Part shown: positions 37,464 to 46,583 of the stretch, one piece after another
Layout: the number at the start of each line of letters is the position of its first letter
Position numbering within the stretch: the first letter of the stretch is position 1
Origin: CAWCDJ01 sp963836015
Lineage (GTDB): Bacteria > Acidobacteriota > Terriglobia > Bryobacterales > Bryobacteraceae
Length of the DNA: 64,000 bases
NCBI GenBank assembly: GCA_963836015.1
Contig: CAWIIF010000004.1
Span: forward strand, 930,001-994,000
Direction: 5' to 3'
The notes under the pieces: generated by a model
What the model saw: the letters and a program-made list of their open reading frames with translations, nothing else
Databases searched by the model: none
Told to the model about the DNA's origin: nothing
Made by a program: the position numbers and the translations under genes

Positions 37464-40388
37464 GGTGGCGGGCCTGCCGGCGTCCAGGTGATCCCAGTTC
37501 AGGATGGCGTTGAACGCCAGGAAGTAGGTGCCCTGTGTCTGCCAGCGCCAGAACGGGCGCAGGGCGAACATGACGATGTGGCCGCTGCCGAGTGGGAGGT
37601 CGAGGGCGGCGGCGCGGTTTTCGAGCGCTTCACCGCCGGCCAGCGTGCCGGAGAGCAGCATGTCGTTGGGGCTGGCGGGAAACCGCAGAATGACGCGCGG
37701 GCGTTCGCCGGCGGCAGTTGAGAATGCGCCGCCGCGCCCGCCACGGCCTCCGCGTCCACCGCGACCGGCTTCGGCCTGCGAGGGTACGACGCTGCCTGGC
37801 TCGAGCGGAGCGACATGGATCGGCACGGCGTTGGGGGTGACGTTCTGGCCGACGTCGCTCGCGCCGCCGCGCCCGCCTCCGAATCCGCCAAAGCCGCCGA
37901 ATCCTCCGCCGCCCGCGGTGACGTTGAACACCGGATCCTGGTTGAAGTAGATGGGGAGATCCTTACCCTCATAGCCGTAAGCGATGGGACTCTTAGTGTC
38001 CGCGAAGACGCCGCGCAGGATCGACCCGCGGGCGAACAGCTCCTGCGGGTGCTCGACGGTGACGCCGCTGCCGATGGCGTACTCGGCCATGAGCGAAGCG
38101 GTGGAACCCTCGACGATCAGGGTACCGCCCTGCTGCACGAAGTTAGCCAGCTCCTGCAGGCCTTCGAAGCCCATTCCGCCGCGGATGTCATCGCTCTCGT
38201 CGATCACGCCCAGATTGGGAGTTTGCGGAGTTTTCTTGTAGGGCAGGGGGACGGCGCCGGTCTTGGCGATGCCGGCGAGCATGGTCTGGGCGGTGCCGCC
38301 GACGTGCGGGAAGATGATGACGTCGTACTTCGAGCGCAGATTGCCGTCGCGCAGTTTCTGGTCGGCGAAGTAGGTGTAGGGCACTCCGTAATAGTCGAGC
38401 GCGGCCCGCACCCATCCTTCATCCTGGGTGCGCGACCAGGAGTGGACGTAGCCGATGCGGGGCAGCGTGGAATCGTGCATCTTCACGGCGGGGGCGGCGT
38501 CCACGGCCCAGGCGGAAAGCCCGAGGTCGTGGAGCATAGGTTCCAGGCGGGCGCGGTCGGCATTCGGAATCACGAAGGCGCCGGCGCGGAAATGGTGGCC
38601 GCCGAGGTCGAAATCCTCTTCGGCGATGCGCATGCGCACGCCCTGGTTCCTGTAGCGGAAAGCCATCAGAGAATTGTCGCTGGTGTGGTCCACTACGAGC
38701 GTCCCGCCGGTGCCCTGGATGCCCCCGGCGGCGCGGGCGTCGGCGGTGAGCAGGGTCATGGGTTCATCGAGGATGGCCTTGTCGCTCACCGGAATGGTTT
38801 TGACGTCGCGCATGTACTGCATGGTCCAGCCGGTATCGTCATAGGGGCGGGGATTGGCGGGCGGATAGTTCTGCACGCTGAGGTACATGTCGAGAAGGGT
38901 GTGATAGGGCTGGTCGCCGCGGATGATATAGTCGCCCGGCGCCACGGAGACGCTGCCGGCTTTGAACGCGGCGGTGGCGACGCTGACCTCGGCGCCCTGG
39001 CGGCGCAGCTCGTTGACCATGTCGGCGGCATCTTCCTTGCGCCGCTGCGCGGCCGGAATGACCCAGGCGTAATTGGGGCCGTTCTTTCCTTTCTCGATGG
39101 CGCGCTTGCTCTTGAGCCAGTAATTCTCGAGATACAGGTCGCGGTCTTTGGCTACCTTGTTCAGCGCGATCAGCAGGGCGGATTCCTGGATGTTGGTATT
39201 GTTCCGGGGGCCCCACTTAATGGTTGGCAGGGGCGGATTGGGCCGGAACCATTCGCGGCTGGTCTGGGTGGCGCTCAAAGTCAGGTTCGGCTGTATGTCG
39301 GGGCCATAACTCTGGACCTCGTAAAAGCGGCCGAAGGAGTTATGAGTCAGGGCGATCCAGAAGAGATAGTTAGGCACCCAGCCGTCGTAGAAGCCGTAAG
39401 TGAAGACGCCGGGCACTCCGCGCTTGGCCATCTCCATGACCTCGGTTTCGGCCAGCAGCCACCACTCGTCGATCTGGATGGGGTCGAGCGCCGGATTGTA
39501 GGGGCCGGTGCCGGTGGACACGTAGAGGTAGGACTGCGCCTCGTGGAGGTCGTGGAGCACGGTGGGGTGCCATTCGAGCACGGCGCGGGTGAAGTTCTGA
39601 GTAATCTTGAGATACTGGCCCATGCCGTCGCGGTTGTTATCGTGCTGCACGTACTTACCCCAGTACATAAGAGGCAGGCGCTGGGCTCCGGGCGGCAGCT
39701 TCTTATTGAAGTAATACGTGTCGACTTCTTTATCGCGGCCGTCCACTTCGATGACCGGAGTAATGAAGGTGATGACGTTGTTGCGGATGGCCTGAATGAA
39801 GGGCGTCTCTTCGACGATGAGGCGGTAGGCCAGCTCGATGAGCATTTCGGGTCCGCCGGTCTCGGGCGAATGGATGCCGCTGTTGGCCCAGTAGAGGGGC
39901 TTGCCGGTTTTGATGAGCATTTGCGCCTGCTCATCGGTGATTTTGCGCGGGTCGCCGAGTTTGGCGAGGATGTCCTTATACTTGTCGAGGTCGCGGATGG
40001 TGGCCTCGTCGGCGATAGCGAGGATGACCTGATCGCGGCCTTCTTCGGTCTTGCCGATTTTCCAGAATTTGGCGCGCGGGGAGGCTTTGGCGAGGGCTTC
40101 GTAGTAACGATAGATATCTTCGGCGTAGGTCAGCTCTCCAGGCTTGCCGGGGATGCGGCCGAAGAACTTGAGCGGGGAGGGGACGGTGTCGGAGGCCGGC
40201 ATGTGGTCCACCAGCTCGGTGGTGACGCGGGGATCCTGCAGGTATTCCTTGATGAGGCGGGTGTACTCTTCGTCGATCTTCTGGGGCTGTGCGGCGGGGG
40301 CCGGTTTGCCCTTCCTGTTTTGTGCCGGGACTGGGCCGGCGGCGAGGGTCACCACTAACAACACGCTTCCGTAGGTAGCACGCTTCAT
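37449..40388 (-). CDS. Secreted M14-family zinc carboxypeptidase, large form
   Basis: A 979-residue protein with signal peptide (MKRATYGSVLLVVTLAAGPVPAQ). The M14 domain covers about 50-420. The zinc ligands are visible as NSGIHSPETGG (His-x2-Glu, near residue 173) and a histidine in TVLHDLHEAQ (near 285). The C-terminal half contains a class-I-glutamine-amidotransferase-like region (DVIIFPHVGGTAQTML, QGGTLIVEGSTA) typical of these large acidobacterial peptidases. Two low-complexity glycine tracts (GGFGGFGGFGGGRGG near 825 and GRGGRGGRGGRGG near 880) interrupt the last part. First gene of the M14-SET-M28 operon. Confidence 0.9.
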   Translation of the reverse strand: MKRATYGSVLLVVTLAAGPVPAQNRKGKPAPAAQPQKIDEEYTRLIKEYLQDPRVTTELVDHMPASDTVPSPLKFFGRIPGKPGELTYAEDIYRYYEALAKASPRAKFWKIGKTEEGRDQVILAIADEATIRDLDKYKDILAKLGDPRKITDEQAQMLIKTGKPLYWANSGIHSPETGGPEMLIELAYRLIVEETPFIQAIRNNVITFITPVIEVDGRDKEVDTYYFNKKLPPGAQRLPLMYWGKYVQHDNNRDGMGQYLKITQNFTRAVLEWHPTVLHDLHEAQSYLYVSTGTGPYNPALDPIQIDEWWLLAETEVMEMAKRGVPGVFTYGFYDGWVPNYLFWIALTHNSFGRFYEVQSYGPDIQPNLTLSATQTSREWFRPNPPLPTIKWGPRNNTNIQESALLIALNKVAKDRDLYLENYWLKSKRAIEKGKNGPNYAWVIPAAQRRKEDAADMVNELRRQGAEVSVATAAFKAGSVSVAPGDYIIRGDQPYHTLLDMYLSVQNYPPANPRPYDDTGWTMQYMRDVKTIPVSDKAILDEPMTLLTADARAAGGIQGTGGTLVVDHTSDNSLMAFRYRNQGVRMRIAEEDFDLGGHHFRAGAFVIPNADRARLEPMLHDLGLSAWAVDAAPAVKMHDSTLPRIGYVHSWSRTQDEGWVRAALDYYGVPYTYFADQKLRDGNLRSKYDVIIFPHVGGTAQTMLAGIAKTGAVPLPYKKTPQTPNLGVIDESDDIRGGMGFEGLQELANFVQQGGTLIVEGSTASLMAEYAIGSGVTVEHPQELFARGSILRGVFADTKSPIAYGYEGKDLPIYFNQDPVFNVTAGGGGFGGFGGFGGGRGGASDVGQNVTPNAVPIHVAPLEPGSVVPSQAEAGRGGRGGRGGRGGAFSTAAGERPRVILRFPASPNDMLLSGTLAGGEALENRAAALDLPLGSGHIVMFALRPFWRWQTQGTYFLAFNAILNWDHLDAGRPATEPRP

Positions 40389-40464
40389 TGCGAGACGTCC
40401 TTGGTCGGGATTTAAAAGGGATACCGCTTTCGGAGGGGCGGTGTCAACTGGCGGGGACGGAGGG

Positions 40465-40545
40465 GAGGCTCACCGCGGAGACGCGGGGGCGCGGAGGGGG
40501 AACGAGATTCACCGCCGAGACGCAGAGACGCAGAGAAAAAGCAGA
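40465..40545 (+). repeat. Degenerate GAGACGC-type tandem repeat
   Basis: Two similar blocks, CACCGCGGAGACGCGGGGGC and CACCGCCGAGACGCAGAGAC, each followed by a purine-rich run. This type of unit is widespread between genes in many unrelated bacteria and often yields spurious reading frames. Confidence 0.6.
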
Positions 40546-40628
40546 AGAATGGCGGACGGTGGGGTGGAGAGGGGACGCAGATCCCCGAGGGTTGGGCGCG
40601 GAGGGGGCGGAGAGCGCGCCTTCGGCGC

Positions 40629-40664
40629 GTGGGCAGGCCGGGAGGCCTACCCAACTGAGTACTA
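40629..40664 (+). repeat. Palindromic AGGCC..GGCCT repeat, copy 1
   Basis: GGGCAGGCCGGGAGGCCTACCC forms a hairpin. A second copy with five or so differences is at 45460-45493. Confidence 0.6.
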
Positions 40665-40695
40665 TTTCTGTGTCGGAACCTAAGTGGAGGGTCAG

Positions 40696-43600
40696 ATGCT
40701 TCAGAGAGTTTCGGGTGCGCTCGCGATATTTCTGTTGGTGACAGGACTGCCGGCACAGCAGCCAACCGCCCAAATCACGGGGCTCATCACGGACAGCTCG
40801 GGAGCGGTGGTCCCGGGGGCGCAGATCAAGGTGGTGAACGCCGATACGGGGATGCATTGGGAGGCGCAGTCGAACGAGAGCGGCAATTATGCGTTCTCGA
40901 ATCTTCGTCCTGGTAATTACCAGATTACGGTGAGCCACGACGGCTTTGCGACGGTGAACCGTAGCGGCGTGGTCCTCGAGATCAGCCAGGTGGCGCGGCT
41001 GGACTTTTCGCTGAAGGTGGGCGGTACCGGGCAGAGCGTGGATGTGACGGCGGCGGCTCCGCTGCTCGAAAGCTCGACGGCGTCGGTGGGCCAGTTGATC
41101 GAGACGCGGGCGGTTTCCGATCTGCCGCTGAACGGGCGGAACTATCTGCAGCTCGCGAAGCTGTCGTCGGGGGTGCTGGAGGCCAAGCCGGGCGACCGGA
41201 ACGCGGCGGGCGGATCGTTCATCGCCAACGGGGTGCGGGCGCAACTGAATAACTTCCTGCTGGACGGGGTGGATAACAACTCCAAGGTGGTCGATCAGCA
41301 GAACAGCTCGCCGGTGGTGGTGCAGCCGTCGGTGGATGCGATCCAGGAGTTCAAGGTCGAGACCAACAACTATTCGGCGGAGTACGGGTACTCGGCGGGG
41401 GCGGTTGTGAACGCGACGATTAAGGGCGGGACCAACCAGATCCACGGCGATGCATTCGAATTCCTGCGTAACGACAAGATGGATGCGCGCGACTACTTCT
41501 CAAATCCGGCGACGGCTAAGCCGGAGCTGCGGAGGAACCAGTTCGGGGGCACGCTGGGCGGTCCGATTATTAAGAACAAGGCGTTCCTGTTCGGAAGCTG
41601 GGAGCAGACGCGCGAGCGGGACGGCATCACCTACGTGCAGACGATCCCGACGCCGCAGATGATCGCGGGGAACTTCGCGGGGCAGCCGGCGATCTTCGAC
41701 CCGGGCTCGACGCAGAACCTGGGAGGCGGGGTGTACAAGCGGACGGCTTTCCCGAACAACCAGATTCCGCGGAGCCAGATGGACCCGGCGGCAGTGAAGC
41801 TGATGGCGCTGTTTCCCGCGCCCACCAATTCCGCGGCGTTCAGCAACTACGTGGTGAGCCCGGTGGAGGCGGCCCAAACCAACCGGTTCGACTTCCGCCA
41901 CGACCTGCAGATTTCGCAGAACGACAACCTGTTCGCGCGGTACAGCCACTTTACGAACGACTACACGTACCCCGGGCCGTTCGCGCCGCCGCTGGTGGGC
42001 AGCACGACCTTTCAGAATTCAGCGAAATCGACGCTCGGCAACGGCGCGGGCCTGGGAGAGACGCACGTGTTCAGCGCGCGCATGGTCAACGAGTTTCGCG
42101 CCGGCTACAACCGCATCGAGGACGTGCTGCAGCCTTTCGTCAAAGACTATATCGACGATCAGTACGGGTTGGGGGGCATTCCGGCGCAGCCGGGCGTGGC
42201 GGGGCTGCCGAGCATGTCGATCTCGGGATTCTCGACGATTGGCGAGGCGACTTTCCTGCCGAATAGCAAGATCTCCGAAACGGTGACGCTCGAAGACCAC
42301 GTGACGATGCTGCTGGGGAAGCACAATCTGAAGTTCGGCGGAAGCTATCGATTTGTGCGGAGCTGGTACGCGATCTCGTCGTCGGCGCGCGGGACTTACA
42401 CGTTCAGCGGCGGATTCTCGCAGGATCCGCAGAACCGTTCGAAGACCGGGTCGGGCATGGCGGACTTCGCGCTGGGCATTCCGAGCAGCTCCGGGATCAG
42501 CAACTTTCTACAGGGCGACATCCGGTACAGTTACTGGGGAGCGTTTCTGCAGGACGACTGGAAGATCACGCCGCGGCTGACGATCAACGCCGGGCTGCGC
42601 TATGAGATCTGGACGCAGCCGGTGGAGCGGCACGACCAGCAGGCGAATTTTTACCTGAGCGACCTGAAGCTGGCGTTCGCCAATAACCAGGTGCCGGCGG
42701 GCGTGCCGGCGGCGTACGTGGAGAACGTGCCCGCGGGCCTGGGGAGCCGCTCGCTGCTGAAGGCGTCCTACAACAACCTGGCTCCGCGGCTGGGCTTCGC
42801 CTTTCAGGCGGCGCCGTCGCTGGTGGTGCGGGGCGGCGCGGGTGTGTTCTACGCGGACAATCCGTTCATCGGGGCTTCGGGACGGCTGCCGGCGAACCCG
42901 CCGTACGCGATCAGCAATTCGTACGCGACGGACAACATCACCCCGATTCTTTATCTGAGCAGCGGATTTCCGGCCGGCGCGGTGACGGACCTGAATTTCA
43001 ACACGGTAAATATGAACGTGTTCTCGCCCGACCTGCAGAACGGAACGGTGTACCACTGGAGCCTCGGGCTGCAGAAGCAGATGGCGCAGTACGTGTTCGA
43101 GGCCAACTACGTGGGGACGCGAGGGACGGGGCTGCCGCTGGGTTACAACATCAACCAGTCGTATGCGGGGCCGGGCTCGGTGGCGTCGCGGCGGCCTTAT
43201 CCGGGATTCAACAACATCACGGCGCAACTTCCGATGGGTGTATCGAGCTACAACGCCCTGGAGCTGCGGGCGGAGCGGAGGTATACGAACGGGTTCTCGC
43301 TGCTGGCGTCGTACACTTACAGCAAGTCGCTCGACAACGGCGGGGAGCAGCTCATCGGGGACCTCAGCCTGCGGAATGTACAGAACGTAGATTGGGAGTA
43401 TTCGCTGAGCGCGGGCGATATGCGGAACCGGTTCGTGGGGAGCGCTCTCTACAACCTTCCATTCGGCAAGGGGCGGCATTTCGCCATTGCCAATCCGGTG
43501 CTGGAGGCGGTGGCGGGCGGGTGGCAGGTGAACACGATCCTGACGCTGCACAGCGGGCAGCCGTTCACGCCGACGATGGGGGTGAGCAGCGCGAACACGG

Positions 43601-43962
43601 GCGCGGCGCGGCCGAACCGGACCGGCGACGGCAATCTTCCGAGCGGGCAGCGAACGATCCAGAACTGGTTCGACAAGACAGCGTTCGTCTCCGCGCCGCA
43701 GTATCAATACGGGAATGCGGGGCGGAACATCCTGTTCGCTCCCGGCGCGGCCAACATGGACTTCAGCCTCTTCAAGCGCTTCCCGCTGACGAAGCTCAAG
43801 GAGGGAAGCGAGCTGCAGTTTCGCGCGGAGTCTTTCAACTTCCTGAATCACCCGCAGTTCGGGATGCCGAACGCGCGGGTGGACATCGCGCAGGGCGGCT
43901 CGATCACGACCCTGTCGACGCCGATGCGGCAGATGCAACTGGGATTGAAATTCCTATTCTGA
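40696..43962 (+). CDS. TonB-dependent receptor with carboxypeptidase-regulatory-like N-terminal domain
   Basis: A 1,088-residue outer-membrane protein. Signal peptide (MLQRVSGALAIFLLVTGLPAQ), a beta-sandwich regulatory-like domain (AQITGLITDSSGAVVPGAQI to RLDFSLKVGGTGQSV, about 25-115), a plug (LPLNGRNYLQLAKLSSGV to GGTNQIHGDAFEF) and a C-terminal barrel ending in FNFLNHPQFGMP and a terminal Phe. This is the Oar-like type abundant in Acidobacteriota, presumed to import or bind large ligands. ATG 40696 is preceded by GGAGGG; an in-frame GTG at 40684 is possible. The sulfatase gene starts 9 bp after its stop, so the two are probably co-transcribed. Confidence 0.93.
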   Translation: MLQRVSGALAIFLLVTGLPAQQPTAQITGLITDSSGAVVPGAQIKVVNADTGMHWEAQSNESGNYAFSNLRPGNYQITVSHDGFATVNRSGVVLEISQVARLDFSLKVGGTGQSVDVTAAAPLLESSTASVGQLIETRAVSDLPLNGRNYLQLAKLSSGVLEAKPGDRNAAGGSFIANGVRAQLNNFLLDGVDNNSKVVDQQNSSPVVVQPSVDAIQEFKVETNNYSAEYGYSAGAVVNATIKGGTNQIHGDAFEFLRNDKMDARDYFSNPATAKPELRRNQFGGTLGGPIIKNKAFLFGSWEQTRERDGITYVQTIPTPQMIAGNFAGQPAIFDPGSTQNLGGGVYKRTAFPNNQIPRSQMDPAAVKLMALFPAPTNSAAFSNYVVSPVEAAQTNRFDFRHDLQISQNDNLFARYSHFTNDYTYPGPFAPPLVGSTTFQNSAKSTLGNGAGLGETHVFSARMVNEFRAGYNRIEDVLQPFVKDYIDDQYGLGGIPAQPGVAGLPSMSISGFSTIGEATFLPNSKISETVTLEDHVTMLLGKHNLKFGGSYRFVRSWYAISSSARGTYTFSGGFSQDPQNRSKTGSGMADFALGIPSSSGISNFLQGDIRYSYWGAFLQDDWKITPRLTINAGLRYEIWTQPVERHDQQANFYLSDLKLAFANNQVPAGVPAAYVENVPAGLGSRSLLKASYNNLAPRLGFAFQAAPSLVVRGGAGVFYADNPFIGASGRLPANPPYAISNSYATDNITPILYLSSGFPAGAVTDLNFNTVNMNVFSPDLQNGTVYHWSLGLQKQMAQYVFEANYVGTRGTGLPLGYNINQSYAGPGSVASRRPYPGFNNITAQLPMGVSSYNALELRAERRYTNGFSLLASYTYSKSLDNGGEQLIGDLSLRNVQNVDWEYSLSAGDMRNRFVGSALYNLPFGKGRHFAIANPVLEAVAGGWQVNTILTLHSGQPFTPTMGVSSANTGAARPNRTGDGNLPSGQRTIQNWFDKTAFVSAPQYQYGNAGRNILFAPGAANMDFSLFKRFPLTKLKEGSELQFRAESFNFLNHPQFGMPNARVDIAQGGSITTLSTPMRQMQLGLKFLF

Positions 43963-43971
43963 GGTTACGAA

Positions 43972-45426
43972 GTGAGCCAGAAAACCAATTCTTCCGGGGA
44001 AGTGACGCGGCGATCGTGGCTGCAGACGGTACCGGCGGCCCTCGCGCCGCTGGCGGCCGCGCCGGCACAGACTGCCGCACGCGGCGAGCGGCCCAACATC
44101 ATCCTGCTGATCTCCGACCAGTTCCGCTGGGACTGCATCGGGGCCATGGGGCTCAACCCCATGAACCTGACTCCGAATATCGACGCGATGGCGGGGCGGG
44201 GGGTGCTGTTCCGGAATGCGATTTCGAATCAGCCGGTGTGCGCGCCGGCGCGGGCGAGCATTTTCACGGGACAGTATCCGAGCCGGCACGGCGTGTGGCG
44301 CAACGGTTTCGGGCTGGACCCGGGGGCCCACACGGTGGCGAAATCGCTGAGGCAGGCCGGGTATTCGGCGAACTATATCGGCAAGTGGCACCTGGCGGGG
44401 AACAATGGCGATCCGAACCAGCGGCAGGAGAACGGGCCGGTGGCTCCCGAGCACCGCGGAGGATTTCTGGATCTCTGGCAGGGAGCGAACGTGCTGGAGT
44501 TCACCTCGCACGCCTACGAGGGCGATCTGTTCGACAACGACGGAAAGCCGCTGCACTTTTCCGGCATCTACCGCACGGATTTCATGACCGGGCTGGCGCA
44601 GCGTTTCCTGCGGTCGGCGAAATCGCCGTTTCTGCTGACGCTGTCGTATCTGGAGGTGCACCACCAGAACGATAGCGACCAGTTCGTTCCACCCAAGGAA
44701 TTCGCCGGGCGCTATCCGAACCCTTTCATCCCGCAGGATCTGCGGCCGCTGCCGGGCTCGTGGCCGAGCCAGCTATCGGACTACTTCGCCTGCGTCGCCA
44801 AGATGGATGAGACGGTAGGGACGATCCGCAAGACGCTGGTGGAGACGGGGCTGGACAAGAACACGATCTTCGCGTTCGTCAGCGACCACGGCTGCCATTT
44901 CAAGACCCGCAATGCGGAGTACAAGCGGAGCCCGCACGAGAGCTCGATCCACATTCCGTTGGTGATCGAGGGTCCGGGATTCAACCGCTCGATGGAGATC
45001 CAAGAGCTGGTGAGCCACGTGGACCTGATGCCATCGCTACTGGCGTCAGCGGGGGTGGCGATTCCCGAATCGGTACAGGGGCACAGCTTCCTGCCGCTGC
45101 TCGACCGGCAGACGGAACACTGGCGCAACGAAGCGTACTTCGAGATGAGCGAGTTCATGACCGGGCGCGGGCTGCGGACGCCGCAGTACACGTATGCGGC
45201 GGCGGTTCCGAAGCGGGCGGACTGGAAAGCCGCAAACGGCAGCAGCAACTACGTGGAGTACATGCTGTACGATCTCTTCGCGGATCCGTACCAGCATGTG
45301 AACCTGGCGGGGAACCGGCACGCGACGGAGGTTTCGGCGATGCTCCTCGAGCGGCTGGGGGAGCGGATCTTCGAAGCGGGAGGGACGCGGGCGACGATCG
45401 AGCCGGCTGTGTTTCCGTATCCGTAG
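43972..45426 (+). CDS. Secreted sulfatase (formylglycine type)
   Basis: A 484-residue arylsulfatase-like protein. The GTG start at 43972 has GAGG 7 bases upstream, overlapping the receptor stop. The N-terminus carries a twin-arginine-like signal (TRRSWLQTVPAALAPLAAAP). The alkaline-phosphatase-fold metal site appears as NIILLISDQFRWD, and the active-site motif is C90-A-P-A-R, a C-x-P-x-R sulfatase signature converted to formylglycine by FGE. GKWHLAG and FVSDHGCH follow as expected. Together with the receptor it suggests a locus for a sulfated ligand, perhaps a polysaccharide. The formylglycine-generating enzyme is not in the window. Confidence 0.92.
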   Translation: MSQKTNSSGEVTRRSWLQTVPAALAPLAAAPAQTAARGERPNIILLISDQFRWDCIGAMGLNPMNLTPNIDAMAGRGVLFRNAISNQPVCAPARASIFTGQYPSRHGVWRNGFGLDPGAHTVAKSLRQAGYSANYIGKWHLAGNNGDPNQRQENGPVAPEHRGGFLDLWQGANVLEFTSHAYEGDLFDNDGKPLHFSGIYRTDFMTGLAQRFLRSAKSPFLLTLSYLEVHHQNDSDQFVPPKEFAGRYPNPFIPQDLRPLPGSWPSQLSDYFACVAKMDETVGTIRKTLVETGLDKNTIFAFVSDHGCHFKTRNAEYKRSPHESSIHIPLVIEGPGFNRSMEIQELVSHVDLMPSLLASAGVAIPESVQGHSFLPLLDRQTEHWRNEAYFEMSEFMTGRGLRTPQYTYAAAVPKRADWKAANGSSNYVEYMLYDLFADPYQHVNLAGNRHATEVSAMLLERLGERIFEAGGTRATIEPAVFPYP

Positions 45427-45459
45427 GGCTGGGGGAATTGCGGCGGGCGAGCTCCGCTC

Positions 45460-45493
45460 GCCTGGACAGGCCAGGAGGCCTATCCTACTATCC
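45460..45493 (+). repeat. Palindromic AGGCC..GGCCT repeat, copy 2 (between converging genes)
   Basis: GGACAGGCCAGGAGGCCTATCC lies between the sulfatase stop and the mnmA stop and runs into the last mnmA codons. Its hairpin could end transcription from both sides. Confidence 0.55.
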
Positions 45494-46583
45494 AACCGCC
45501 GCCGAGGACTATGTCGACGTCGTAGAAGACGGCGGCCTGGCCGGGAGTTACGGCGCGCTGAGGGGAGTCGAAGATTACTTCCACGCGGTCTCCGGCGGGG
45601 TGCAGGGTGGCGGGGGCGGGGGTGTGCTTGTTGCGGATCTTCACTTCGGCGCGGCGCGGGGCGGTCAGGGCGGGGATCGAGATCCAGTTGATGTCCTTCA
45701 CGAAGAAACGGGGGCAGAGCAAGTCGTCGTTGGTGCCCACGATGACGCGCTGCGATTGCGGGTCGGTGGCGATCACATAGAGGGGCTCGCGGGCAGCGAT
45801 GCCCAGGCCGCGGCGCTGGCCGACGGTGAAATGGTGGACGCCGTCGTGCTCGCCCATATGCTCGCCTTCGGTATTGACGATCTCGCCGCGGGTCTCGGCG
45901 GGTGAGGCGCCGGTGTCCTTCAGGTAGGCGTTCATGAAGGCGGCATAGTCGCCGTTGGGGACGAAGCAAATCTCCTGGCTGTCGCCTTTGGCGGCTACGG
46001 CTAAATCCATCGAGCGGGCGAGGTCGCGCACTGCGGGCTTGGTCAGCTCACCCAAGGGGAATAGCGTGCGGGCGAGCTGCAGCTGGGTGAGGCCGAACAG
46101 GAAGTAGGTCTGGTCCTTGGCGCTGTCTATGGCGCGCAAGAGCTGGTAGCGGCCCGAGGGCGGATCGCGGCGGATGCGGGCGTAATGGCCGGTGGCTACG
46201 AGGTAGGCGCCGGCGGCGTCCGCCATCTCGAGGAAGCGGTCGAACTTGATGTAGTTGTTGCACAGGGTGCAGGGGATGGGCGTGCGGCCGGCCAGGTACT
46301 CCTCGACGAACGGCTTGACGACCTTCTCCTCGAACTGGCGTTCGAAGTTCACGACGTAGTAGGGGACGCCGATCTGCTCGGCCACGCGGCGGGCGTCGTA
46401 AACGTCGTCGAGGGAGCAGCAGCGGCCGGTCGCGCCTTCGGTCGAAAGCTCGGGCAGACGGCGCTGGTTCCAGAGCTGCATGGTCATGCCGACGATGCGG
46501 TGGCCCTGGCGGACCAGGAGCGCGGCGACGGTGGAGCTGTCCACTCCGCCGCTCATGGCGACTGCGATGGGAAGCTCAGGCAT
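45480..46583 (-). CDS. mnmA: tRNA-specific 2-thiouridylase MnmA
   Basis: A 367-residue cytoplasmic enzyme that thiolates U34 of tRNA for Lys, Glu and Gln. The ATP-pyrophosphatase loop SGGVDSS is at residue 11, the first catalytic cysteine in PIPCTLCNNYIKF (near 104) and the second in SQEICFVPNGDY (near 204). The tRNA-binding HHFTVGQRRGLGI is near 250. The length is normal. It starts 8 bp inside the upstream cysteine desulfurase gene, a natural sulfur donor, so the two genes form a sulfur-relay operon. Confidence 0.97.
   Translation of the reverse strand: MPELPIAVAMSGGVDSSTVAALLVRQGHRIVGMTMQLWNQRRLPELSTEGATGRCCSLDDVYDARRVAEQIGVPYYVVNFERQFEEKVVKPFVEEYLAGRTPIPCTLCNNYIKFDRFLEMADAAGAYLVATGHYARIRRDPPSGRYQLLRAIDSAKDQTYFLFGLTQLQLARTLFPLGELTKPAVRDLARSMDLAVAAKGDSQEICFVPNGDYAAFMNAYLKDTGASPAETRGEIVNTEGEHMGEHDGVHHFTVGQRRGLGIAAREPLYVIATDPQSQRVIVGTNDDLLCPRFFVKDINWISIPALTAPRRAEVKIRNKHTPAPATLHPAGDRVEVIFDSPQRAVTPGQAAVFYDVDIVLGGGWIVG

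Larger units (their letters stand above)
40389..40695. other. Intergenic region filled with two kinds of repeat
   Basis: Between the divergent M14 and TonB-receptor genes lie the GC-rich GAGACGCGGGGGCGCGG-type tandem repeat (about 40465-40545) and a palindromic AGGCCGGGAGGCCT unit (40629-40664). No gene is evident. GGAGGG at 40686-40691 is the ribosome site of the receptor gene. Confidence 0.5.

Noticed and set aside
40441..40683. Open frames in the GAGACGC repeat region
   Set aside because: Translations are the arginine-rich spurious type produced by this widespread repeat.
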